Part shown: piece after piece, positions 46,756 through 53,836 of the stretch
Layout: every line of letters starts with the position of its first letter
How positions within the stretch are numbered: the stretch's first letter is position 1
Assembly: GCA_015057325.1 (NCBI GenBank)
Contig: SVEQ01000002.1
Span: 62,001-126,000 of the forward strand
Direction: 5' to 3'
DNA from: Lachnospiraceae bacterium
GTDB lineage: Bacteria; Bacillota; Clostridia; Lachnospirales; Lachnospiraceae
Length of the DNA stretch: 64,000 bases
Made by a program: the position numbers and the translations under genes
Notes under the pieces: generated by a model
Database searches by the model: none
The model's input: only the letters and a program-made list of their open reading frames with translations
Told to the model about the DNA's origin: nothing

Positions 46756-47748
46756 TTACTCTGATTCATATGTATGTTTAAAAATATCTTTCTGTATAAT
46801 ATATATATCACTAAGGTCATCTACTCTTACAGCCATATAATCTCCGGGTCTGCCCAGAAAATAATCCCCGTCCTTATCTGCCGGAAATACTTTTGTACGC
46901 TTATCAAGCTGTTTTGCGTAAATCCCATTGCCTTTTTGTGGGTAGCAAAGGTGTGCCATCTCGTCTAAACTGATATACTCACCATCCGGCACCGTCTCAA
47001 CCTCAGGAAGAAAATCTAACATCTGTGTGAATACATCTAACTTTTCATCGGTAGTTTCATAAGTCGACTCAAATTTGTTCTTTTTAATGTAGTATACTTC
47101 TCCACGAGAACCAATCATTATATAAAGGTCATCATCCGCTTCAATCTCCGTTCCCGACTCATTTTCTAAAGATTTGATAAGGAGCTTTTTTCCCGCAGGA
47201 GTTATATCTGTTGATTTCACATAAGCCCATGTAATCTTTTTCTTATGAAAACGTTCAAAGTCCGCAATGGCTTCGGGCTGTTTGGCAAGATAATCCTTTG
47301 CGTATATCCAGTCATTTTCCTTAAAATATGCTTCTCCCATTTTCAAAAAATATTCCATTATTCCACCAAGTTCCATATCAGAAATCTGCGCCTGTAAAAT
47401 AGCACAAGAAACTCGTGCTATTGCAAAAAACTCGTTTCCTTTAATCAGACCATATTCATCAACCAACGAATCAAGAAACTCAATGGCACGTAATCTTTTA
47501 TTGTCAGATAAGAACAAGAGTCTTATTTCCACCTGTAAACTGCAAACAAACAAAAGATAGTCACAGTCAAACTTAGTTAAAAGTTCTCTGACCTTTTTCT
47601 GTCCCCCCTGTTCTTCTAACGTTTCCATTACATTAGAAGAAATCTCACAAATCACAAGCCGCTCATCAAAATAACGATAACACTCCCGACCGGTTGTCAA
47701 TTCATCTATTCCATTAGTCAATTCAAATCCATAATTATTACAATTCAT
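46756..47748 (-). CDS. protein with two PGDY-like repeats, function unknown
   Basis: 330 aa, soluble. The first 170 residues look helical with no motif I know. Two related C-terminal units follow: residues about 175-232 (WAYVKSTDITPAGKK ... GSRGEVYYIKKNKFESTYE) and 277-328 (YAKQLDKRTKVFPAD ... GRPGDYMAVRVDDLSDIYIIQKDIFKHTYE). Both end in F-x-x-TYE, and the second has the GRPGDY core of PGDYG-type domains. Last gene of a three-gene operon, 24 nt after the cyclase. A sensor or ligand-binding role is an inference from that company. Confidence 0.7.
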   Translation of the reverse strand: MNCNNYGFELTNGIDELTTGRECYRYFDERLVICEISSNVMETLEEQGGQKKVRELLTKFDCDYLLFVCSLQVEIRLLFLSDNKRLRAIEFLDSLVDEYGLIKGNEFFAIARVSCAILQAQISDMELGGIMEYFLKMGEAYFKENDWIYAKDYLAKQPEAIADFERFHKKKITWAYVKSTDITPAGKKLLIKSLENESGTEIEADDDLYIMIGSRGEVYYIKKNKFESTYETTDEKLDVFTQMLDFLPEVETVPDGEYISLDEMAHLCYPQKGNGIYAKQLDKRTKVFPADKDGDYFLGRPGDYMAVRVDDLSDIYIIQKDIFKHTYESE

Positions 47749-47772
47749 AAAATGCTCCTAATCTTACCTGCT

Positions 47773-48948
47773 TCATTTTTCTATGTAGCACTCATAGGCT
47801 CCTGCAATTCCGACAACCTCGCCTACAGGAATTGGGTTTTTTAATCCTTTGGCCATAATATCCAATCTTTTGGCAACCTGTACCGGGCAATCCGATTTGC
47901 TAATTGCTTCCTCTGACACTAATATCTGTCCACCGGCACTTTTACCTTCGATTCTGGAACACTCATTTACCACACGACCAATAACATTATATCGCATCAT
48001 TCTTTCAGAACCGATGTTACCAACAAAAACCTCACCGCAATGAATACCGATTCCCATTTCAAGTTTGGAATATCCTTGTCTTACACAATACTCATTAACC
48101 TCTTTCATGGCATTCTGCATGGAAATGGCCGCTGCTATCGCATCTGATGTAGGATTATCCAAATCAAGCGGTGCACCAAATACAGACAATAACCCATCTC
48201 CCAAGAACTCAATTACAGTGCCATGATACTTAAGAATTACCTCAAGCATTTTATCAAAATAAAAATTAAGTAATGCCGTTACCGTTTCGGGCTCCATATC
48301 TTCCGAAAGCGATGTAAATCCTCTAAGGTCGGACATCATAACGGTAACTTCACGCTTTTCTCCGCCAATCGTTGCACCTTGCGGGTATTCCAGTATAACT
48401 TCCACAACATCATCAGAAAAATATCTTCCCAAGACCTTATACAAAAGATCATTCATTGTTTTTAACTGTTGATTAAGACTAACAATTTCCTTTGCATTTT
48501 TTAAATCTGTCGCCTGTTTTTGAAGCATTTTCTCATAATTTTTTGTATTCTCATATTGCCATGCGGCATTCTCTATTCTCATTACTTCTGATTTTGAAAA
48601 AGACTTGTGAAGAATCACCATTGCACCTTTGGCATAACATTCCTCTTCCACATCTTCACTTTTCTTCTCAACCACAAAAAATAACGGAACACCTGCTAAC
48701 TCCCGTTGTTTTTTGATAAATGATAAAGGATCAAACTCAGACTTTATAACCAAATCATAGTCTATGATTATCAATGAAGGTCTACTAATATCAGATGTAC
48801 TATTATAATTATCGGAGGCAACAACTTTTTGCAACGCTTCAGAGGAAAGCATACAAAGTGCCTGCATACTTCCGGTCATATTAATCTTTCTTTGCATTTC
48901 TATCATTTGATTTCTATTATTGCCTATAACCCAAATTATTTTCTTCAT
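47773..48948 (-). CDS. receiver-linked class III nucleotide cyclase
   Basis: 391 aa. Residues 1-125 form a receiver-like domain (Asp63 in IIDYD, Lys115 in ILHKSF, but no clear acidic pair at the N-terminus). A coiled coil at about 130-175 leads into the cyclase homology domain (195-360). Metal-binding Asp207 (MMSDLRGF) and Asp251 (FLGDG), and transition-state residues Asn328 and Arg332 (VVNECSRIEG), are present. At the base-recognition positions there is Glu247 (Lys in adenylate cyclases) and Asn321 (Asp/Thr in them); the usual Asp of IGD is Arg325. It is probably active but its product is uncertain. It sits between the TIR and PGDY genes. Confidence 0.88.
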   Translation of the reverse strand: MKKIIWVIGNNRNQMIEMQRKINMTGSMQALCMLSSEALQKVVASDNYNSTSDISRPSLIIIDYDLVIKSEFDPLSFIKKQRELAGVPLFFVVEKKSEDVEEECYAKGAMVILHKSFSKSEVMRIENAAWQYENTKNYEKMLQKQATDLKNAKEIVSLNQQLKTMNDLLYKVLGRYFSDDVVEVILEYPQGATIGGEKREVTVMMSDLRGFTSLSEDMEPETVTALLNFYFDKMLEVILKYHGTVIEFLGDGLLSVFGAPLDLDNPTSDAIAAAISMQNAMKEVNEYCVRQGYSKLEMGIGIHCGEVFVGNIGSERMMRYNVIGRVVNECSRIEGKSAGGQILVSEEAISKSDCPVQVAKRLDIMAKGLKNPIPVGEVVGIAGAYECYIEK

Positions 48949-48963
48949 AGATAAACCCCTATC

Positions 48964-49836
48964 TTACCATTTGGTGTGCCATGTTCCTCTTGAAGTCTGT
49001 CTGCTACTGCTTGCAAAACCTTTTCTTTGACCTGATTTGCATAAATCGCATAAAACTCCGGTTCTAATCGGTGCACCACACTGTGAGCACGACAATCGAA
49101 CAGATGATAACTTGGGAATCTCTAAATATTCCTGTTCAAAAAAATGATTAATAACCCTACGTGAAACTCCTGTCTCACGCTCTATAATAACTGCCGCTGT
49201 TGCACCATTTTTTTCCAAGTAATTACGAACAGTCTGAAAATCATCATAGTTATCTTTTCCACATTGATTACAGCGATATGTCCCCACTTCTATTTGAGTT
49301 AAATCACCCTTACAATAACGGCACTCTGTGGGAATTTTATTAATGGAAAGGGCATTGCGTCTCTTTGCCTCTCCGGCAGTTATTTTCCTGCCGGACACCG
49401 TTTGTTTTTGCTTTAACATAGATTTTTGCTGTCCTGATATCAAAAACTCTAATTTTTCTTTCAGATCAACAACAGCATTTTCAGGATTATCGGAATATGA
49501 TATCATCTGCACATTATTAAGATAAAACAAAAACATCTCACTCATTGGTGTAGAATCAATCTGTATCGGTATAATAACCTTACGATTTCTGACTGCACTG
49601 TCCAATTCTTTCTCCACCCAAATTGATTCCTGTGAAGAAGCCGAAAGAAGAAGCAAAAACACTTCACACTCCGAAATTGCCTTAGGAATTTCTCTTGCAT
49701 AATTAGACCCTGCAGGAATCATATCCGGTGCTTTCCAATAAGAAACGCCCATATCCCTTAAAACTTTAGCAAAAGTGTTCACAAATGCACTATCTTTTGA
49801 ACTATAACTGATAAAAGCATATTTTTTTACAGCCAT
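48964..49836 (-). CDS. TIR-domain protein with two zinc ribbons
   Basis: 290 aa. TIR domain 1-135: KYAFISYSSKDSAFVNTFAKVLRDMGVSYWKAP, AISECEVFLLLLSASSQESIWVEKELDSA; Glu77 is at the place of the catalytic glutamate of NAD-cleaving TIRs. Zinc ribbon 1: C172-x2-C175 ... C189-x2-C192. Residues 200-240 look like a helix-turn-helix (ETGVSRRVINHFFEQEYL). Zinc ribbon 2: C250-x2-C253 ... C263-x2-C266. First gene of the operon, 15 nt before the cyclase gene. No cyclic-nucleotide-binding domain is visible. Confidence 0.88.
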   Translation of the reverse strand: MAVKKYAFISYSSKDSAFVNTFAKVLRDMGVSYWKAPDMIPAGSNYAREIPKAISECEVFLLLLSASSQESIWVEKELDSAVRNRKVIIPIQIDSTPMSEMFLFYLNNVQMISYSDNPENAVVDLKEKLEFLISGQQKSMLKQKQTVSGRKITAGEAKRRNALSINKIPTECRYCKGDLTQIEVGTYRCNQCGKDNYDDFQTVRNYLEKNGATAAVIIERETGVSRRVINHFFEQEYLEIPKLSSVRLSCSQCGAPIRTGVLCDLCKSGQRKGFASSSRQTSRGTWHTKW

Positions 49837-49883
49837 CCTGTTATCTCCTCACTTAGCCTGACAAACAATAATTATTGCTTTAT

Positions 49884-49912
49884 ATTTTACCACAAATAAG
49901 CATTTATGAGAA
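49884..49912 (-). promoter_or_regulatory. sigma-A promoter of the TIR-cyclase-PGDY operon
   Basis: -35 TTCTCA (49912-49907), 17-bp spacer, extended -10 TGGTAAAAT (hexamer 49889-49884). About 50 nt upstream of the TIR start codon. Confidence 0.55.
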
Positions 49913-49927
49913 GAATAATTCACCTAA

Positions 49928-49977
49928 AAAAGGGACCGAACAACTTGGCTATAACGTCAAATTATCCGATCCCATTA
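49928..49977 (-). terminator. terminator after the RhuM-like gene
   Basis: Minus-strand GGGATCGGATAA (49974-49963) pairs with TTGTTCGGTCCC (with G-T pairs), followed by TTTTTT. It separates the RhuM gene from the TIR operon. Confidence 0.8.
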
Positions 49978-50005
49978 GAATTTAAATTAAAACTCTATAA
50001 GTTAA

Positions 50006-50605
50006 TTATGCCTCTGCAGCGATTGCAGCCTGAATTGCATAATGTATCTTGTTTTGTACTTTTTTAAAAAACTGTATAGATTCATCAGCTTGAGGATCAT
50101 AATCAATACTTGTTGCATATATTTCTAACACCTGTCTGTAAAAAACCTTCTCAGAAGCACGAATGTCACGTATTCTTTCTAATAGTTCTTTAAAATATCC
50201 ACCACCACCGAGTTCTTTCAGACGGTCATCATCCATCGTGAATCCTTTTATCATATATTCCTTTAAACGCTCAGTTGCCCATTTGCGGAAATTTGTCGCA
50301 ATTTTAGAATGGACTCTATACCCCAATGATATTATCATATCTAGATTATAATGATTAATATTCCTTTCAACAGATCTATCACCCTCAAATTGAACTGTTC
50401 GGAATTTCCGAACAGTTGAGTCTTTGTCTAATTCCCCTTCATTATAAATATTCGTAATATGCTCACTTATATTAGATTTGGAAGTTTGATATAAATCAGC
50501 AAGCTGAAGTTGTGTAAGCCATACTGTATCTTCTTCCATTCTTACATCGATTTTTGTAAGACCATCATCTGATTGGTAAATAATCACATTGCCTTTATAA
50601 TCCAT
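50006..50605 (-). CDS. RhuM-family protein, C-terminally short
   Basis: 199 aa. MDYKGNVIIYQSDDGLTKIDVRMEEDTVWLTQLQLADLYQTSKSNISEHITNIYNEGEL is the conserved RhuM opening (a DNA-binding-like segment); ISLGYRVHSKIATNFRKWATERLKEYMIKGF follows. Usual members run to about 330 aa and continue past NKIHYAI with an HGHTAAE motif; here the frame ends at NKIHYAIQAAIAAEA. So it is probably a truncated or variant copy. GAGG lies 8 nt before the ATG. RhuM genes are common in accessory and defence regions; the function is not established. Confidence 0.8.
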   Translation of the reverse strand: MDYKGNVIIYQSDDGLTKIDVRMEEDTVWLTQLQLADLYQTSKSNISEHITNIYNEGELDKDSTVRKFRTVQFEGDRSVERNINHYNLDMIISLGYRVHSKIATNFRKWATERLKEYMIKGFTMDDDRLKELGGGGYFKELLERIRDIRASEKVFYRQVLEIYATSIDYDPQADESIQFFKKVQNKIHYAIQAAIAAEA

Positions 50606-50665
50606 AATGTTATCCTCATCGATTCACCATACAAATTGTTACATTTTATTATAAGATATAGTTCA

Positions 50666-51541
50666 CTACCAATGAACAAATTCTCCACCTATAACATCCC
50701 GAACGTCAGGATTGGATAATATACCGTATTTTTCGGGATATCTGTACTTATCTCCCATAATATCATTACTTCTATGAGTCCTAAGCCTATCGAGATCAAG
50801 TTCAGCTACATATACTCCCGGTTCACCCGGTGCTTCAAACACGCACATGTCCCTTGCCCCTGGTTCATTATGTAGCCATGGCACTCCATCAAAAAGAGTT
50901 GAGCGACCATTGCAATCCGGATGTCCTTCAGGATAATTACATGTAGCCACCGCAACCATATTCTCATAGGCTCTCGTTCTAAGTGCCGATAACCTGTTGA
51001 TTTCCAGCGGACAGGCATTTGGAGCCAAAATTAGTTCTGCACCTTTGAGCATCAGGATTCTTGCGCTCTCAGGAAACTCTCTGTCAAAACAGATCATGGA
51101 CCCAATTTTTACAGTTCCGCCATTCAAATCCAAATCAGTCACATAAAAATCTGTTCCTTCTGACAAGACCTTCTCATCATCAAAAGCACATGTATGAACC
51201 TTTGCATAGTGCAGAATTTCATTGCCATGTCTATCGAAAAAGGTCACAGAATTGAGCGGTTTCGGATCATTTGACTCCAAAAATGTTATACCTATAGCCA
51301 TCTGCAATTCTGCAGCAAGATTGCGGAATTCATTTACAAATTCACTATCCTTCCGGATAGCGAGTTTGTTTAATTCTGTTTCATCTTGCGGTAAACTATA
51401 CCCATCACTCCACATTTCAGGAAACAATACTATGTCTGCACCTTTTTCCTTCGCTTCAATACATGCCTTTTTCCCTATATCAAGATTGGCTTCGATATTA
51501 CTACCCGGAAGCAGTTGTATAAACGCTATTTTTATTATCAT
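50666..51541 (-). CDS. nitrilase-superfamily carbon-nitrogen hydrolase
   Basis: 291 aa. The Glu-Lys-Cys triad is visible: Glu in IVLFPEMWSDGY, Lys in LHYAKVHTCAF, Cys in GSMICFDREFPESARIL. This is an amidase-type CN-hydrolase (N-carbamoylputrescine amidase/omega-amidase neighbourhood) that cleaves a C-N bond of a small amide. It is an ordinary metabolic gene among accessory genes. Substrate unknown. Confidence 0.88.
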   Translation of the reverse strand: MIIKIAFIQLLPGSNIEANLDIGKKACIEAKEKGADIVLFPEMWSDGYSLPQDETELNKLAIRKDSEFVNEFRNLAAELQMAIGITFLESNDPKPLNSVTFFDRHGNEILHYAKVHTCAFDDEKVLSEGTDFYVTDLDLNGGTVKIGSMICFDREFPESARILMLKGAELILAPNACPLEINRLSALRTRAYENMVAVATCNYPEGHPDCNGRSTLFDGVPWLHNEPGARDMCVFEAPGEPGVYVAELDLDRLRTHRSNDIMGDKYRYPEKYGILSNPDVRDVIGGEFVHW

Positions 51542-51576
51542 TCTTATTTGCTCCCCTTGTCATTTTGGATATAGAA

Positions 51577-51843
51577 TTATATCCTATTCCAAAAGGCAGC
51601 ACCTGCTGTACCTACACGAAGTACGAAAGAAATAACATCACCAATCTCAACAACAGCCCAATTCTGAAGATCATCAGGATACACATCTCTTGCAAGAGCA
51701 TACATCTCACAAAACTGCTTAAGATTGTCGTATTCGGCAATTGGATTTCCATCCGGTCCCGGTACGGTAATTGTCTTGTTGTCGTTTTCGATTATTTTGA
51801 ATATGTCCACTTCATTATTAAAGTTGAATTTCAAATATCTCAT
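51577..51843 (-). CDS. small protein, possibly beta-grasp (ubiquitin-like), beside a JAMM protease
   Basis: 88 aa from the ATG at 51843; the frame opens at a TTG at 51903, but neither start has a strong ribosome site. It begins MRYLKFNFNN and ends VEIGDVISFVLRVGTAGAAFWNRI. The VEIGD...F-x-x-x-VGTAG tail is reminiscent of ubiquitin-like PRTRC protein C, which ends in a similar GTKG, but similarity is weak and judged by eye. It follows the JAMM gene by about 85 nt. If it is a ubiquitin-like protein, the extra AAFWNRI tail would have to be removed. Confidence 0.5.
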   Translation of the reverse strand: MRYLKFNFNNEVDIFKIIENDNKTITVPGPDGNPIAEYDNLKQFCEMYALARDVYPDDLQNWAVVEIGDVISFVLRVGTAGAAFWNRI

Positions 51844-51928
51844 ACTAGCTATCAACCTTTCTTTTTTCTCCGTCTTTAAGATTATAATATTCTTTATAAT
51901 CAAGGGTCTATTTTAATTCAGCTATCGC

Positions 51929-52573
51929 TTACTCGAGCGGCTTGCCACTAGGTATTTTTTTTATACGAAATTCATTTTTGTCTCCCTCAACGACAAATAC
52001 ATTTTCTTTTGTATCTTTGCCCTTTTCGTCTAACCAATACGCTACATGAATCATTTCATCGTTAATATGCCCAAGTACCATTTCCAACGAACCTGAATTT
52101 AAGGTGCTGTAATCGGTTGCTGACTGATAAGCGTCTAATACGTAATGACTATGAATTCGTGCCACGGGAACAATATCATTCCCAATGATATACTGTTGCC
52201 AGAACTTTTCACTTACCGATGAAGTAACATTTGTATTTACCTGAGGCAACACGAAAATTGCAACGGGAACATCTGCAAAAAACAAGTCCATACTTTTCGC
52301 AATTTCAGGAATAATTATGTCTTGTAATTTCTTATCATCTCCATTGTTTCTAGACACCAAAAGTATCTGCGCTTCAGTCCCAAATGATTCAAAAACCCGT
52401 TTAAAATATTCTCTAACTACTACAAGTGTTTGCAGACTATCTTCAATCGCAAACATTTTACCATTACTATATTTTATACCATAATCGTCATCATAGGTAT
52501 AATAAGGATTTTGAGCCACTGTTTTCTTTGGCATGCTCTTAAAAAACGCTATTGCCGCTTCATTATTCTTCAT
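51929..52573 (-). CDS. JAMM/MPN-type metalloprotease-like protein
   Basis: 214 aa from the ATG at 52573, with AGGAG 9 nt upstream; the frame opens at 52582. The JAMM zinc motif H-x-H-x7-S-x2-D is exact: His144, His146, Ser154, Asp157 (numbered from 52582) in RIHSHYVLDAYQSATDYS. The N-terminal half has no motif I know. The codons for residues 12-66 are duplicated at 53526-53689. Such enzymes remove ubiquitin-like tails or peptides. Its neighbours are the small protein at 51577 and, upstream, receiver and RNase H remnants. Confidence 0.72.
   Translation of the reverse strand: MKNNEAAIAFFKSMPKKTVAQNPYYTYDDDYGIKYSNGKMFAIEDSLQTLVVVREYFKRVFESFGTEAQILLVSRNNGDDKKLQDIIIPEIAKSMDLFFADVPVAIFVLPQVNTNVTSSVSEKFWQQYIIGNDIVPVARIHSHYVLDAYQSATDYSTLNSGSLEMVLGHINDEMIHVAYWLDEKGKDTKENVFVVEGDKNEFRIKKIPSGKPLE
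52388..52551. repeat. 164-bp direct repeat, copy 1 (inside the JAMM gene)
   Basis: Matches 53526-53689 in the same orientation with two mismatches over 164 bp. This copy lies in the 5' part of the JAMM gene. Confidence 0.95.
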
Positions 52574-52704
52574 TTTCCACATCTCCTAAATAACTGTGTA
52601 TTATTCTGTTCTTAAAACCTTTTCCATCATCAATCCTTTTGCACCACTTTTCTTGCTTTCATCAACCTTGTAGCAATTCTCTAAGTCTGTTAGCGGCAAA
52701 CCAT

Positions 52705-52776
52705 TTATCTCGTGATTCTGCGTCCTTTGTACGTATTATAAGGATAGTTTCTTCCATCATCTGTGCGATACGCCAT
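52705..52776 (-). CDS. possible 23-aa peptide
   Basis: ATG at 52776 preceded by GAGGAG at 7 nt; product MAYRTDDGRNYPYNTYKGRR plus three residues. The ribosome site is the main support. It lies in the 359-base gap between the JAMM and receiver genes, the rest of which (52574-52704) shows no convincing gene. Confidence 0.2.
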   Translation of the reverse strand: MAYRTDDGRNYPYNTYKGRRITR

Positions 52777-52787
52777 AATTAAACTCC

Positions 52788-52916
52788 TCATGATTCCTGC
52801 GGTTCATCATTTCTATCGCCAATCAGCCACGTGTCATTTGATTCATCTGTATCCATGATATACCACCTATCATGATTCTTTCCGTTCAGTGTAAATTTCC
52901 CCTTTCTGCAATACAT
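52788..52916 (-). CDS. possible 42-aa protein
   Basis: ATG at 52916, weak GGAG site 4 nt upstream, ending QES just before the ribosome site of the 23-aa frame. Rich in Asp/Asn/Trp (RWYIMDTDESNDTWLIGDRN). It may be the remnant of a larger protein; no family recognised. Confidence 0.3.
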   Translation of the reverse strand: MYCRKGKFTLNGKNHDRWYIMDTDESNDTWLIGDRNDEPQES

Positions 52917-52932
52917 ACGCTCCGTCCGACAA

Positions 52933-53316
52933 TTATTTTTTAATTACAATTAATTTGCGAAATTCTTCCCACAAATCATTTTTTTCAGGACAATAATGAA
53001 CACAACCCAATACGTCAGGAAGTCTGAGTCTATATGAAGAACACACAATAACAGGAATATCAACATTATGCTCTTTTAATTCAGCAATAAACTTCATGCC
53101 TGCATCGTCATCCGGAGTTCCGTTTGAAGACAAGGGAAACTGCATATCTGTGATTATCAGGTCATATGGATTGTTGTTCTCTATACTCTCTAATACTGAA
53201 ATAATTGCCTCATTTTCACATTCAGCAAGAATAATATCTGTAATTCCCATCCTGTTTAAAGCACTTTTAATCTGATGATGTTTAATTGGTTCATCTTCAA
53301 CATTCAGTACTCTCAT
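52933..53316 (-). CDS. stand-alone receiver-domain protein
   Basis: 127 aa, one receiver domain only. Acidic pair Glu7-Asp8 (VLNVEDEP), phospho-acceptor Asp57 (DLIITDMQFP), Ser93 in VIVCSSYRL; the helix ends ...EEFRKLIVIKK. No output domain and no kinase nearby. It starts 14 nt after the chimeric RNase H frame. It may be a protein-protein adaptor in the AAA+/protease-rich neighbourhood; the protease at 61888 also has a receiver-like N-terminus. Confidence 0.82.
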   Translation of the reverse strand: MRVLNVEDEPIKHHQIKSALNRMGITDIILAECENEAIISVLESIENNNPYDLIITDMQFPLSSNGTPDDDAGMKFIAELKEHNVDIPVIVCSSYRLRLPDVLGCVHYCPEKNDLWEEFRKLIVIKK

Positions 53317-53330
53317 TTATTGTTTCTCCT

Positions 53331-53672
53331 TTATTTTGTTGCTTCTTCAGCCAATTTATCAGCTTTTCTATTTCCCACGAACAATGTATGTTTTTCAAAT
53401 ATACTGTTATCTTCTAGTGTAATTGCTTTATCTTTAGATTCTATGGTTTCTCCGCCTTTTATTTTAATCTGCTCTTTTTCCCCAACATGGGAATATATAT
53501 GCATAAATTTGATGTCAAAACCATGTTCAAAAACCCGTTTAAAATATTCTCTAACTACTACGAGTGTTTGCAGATTATCTTCAATCGCAAACATTTTACC
53601 ATTACTATATTTTATACCATAATCGTCATCATAGGTATAATAAGGATTTTGAGCCACTGTTTTCTTTGGCAT
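53331..53672 (-). pseudogene. chimeric ORF: JAMM-gene fragment joined to the tail of an RNase HI
   Basis: 113 codons. Residues 1-49 are the same as residues 17-65 of the JAMM protein except one change, because the DNA is the 164-bp repeat. After VFE it switches to GFDIKFMHIYSHVG ... LFVGNRKADKLAEEATK, the C-terminal part of a type I RNase H (catalytic-side GNRKADKLA). Catalytic Asp and Glu of the N-terminal half are missing, so nuclease activity is not expected. No ribosome site near the start. Confidence 0.7.
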
Positions 53673-53689
53673 GCTCTTAAAAAACGCTA
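53526..53689. repeat. 164-bp direct repeat, copy 2
   Basis: Second copy of 52388-52551, with two mismatches. Its left edge is the switch point to RNase H sequence, and its right edge supplies the TAG stop of the 49-aa frame at 53687. Confidence 0.95.
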
Positions 53690-53836
53690 CTCCTTTTTTA
53701 ACCCGTCTTCATTTTCTCCCAAACAATCTTTTTTAATTTCTTGTAATTCTTCCCAACTCAAATCTCTAATAGCATGATAATCTTGTGAATAGTAATTTAC
53801 CAAAGTTGCTATTAATTCATCTCTTTCTAAATCCAT
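53687..53836 (-). CDS. possible 49-aa protein cut by the repeat
   Basis: ATG at 53836 with GAGG 8 nt upstream; sequence opens MDLERDELIATLVNYYSQ and ends DGLKKE. Acidic and helical. Its stop codon is the first three bases of repeat copy 2, so the original protein may have been longer. Confidence 0.4.
   Translation of the reverse strand: MDLERDELIATLVNYYSQDYHAIRDLSWEELQEIKKDCLGENEDGLKKE

Noticed and set aside
46756-49836. Calling the TIR-cyclase operon a confirmed Pycsar system
   Set aside because: The TIR protein lacks a visible cyclic-nucleotide-binding domain and the cyclase has a receiver domain, so it is only reported as a candidate relative.
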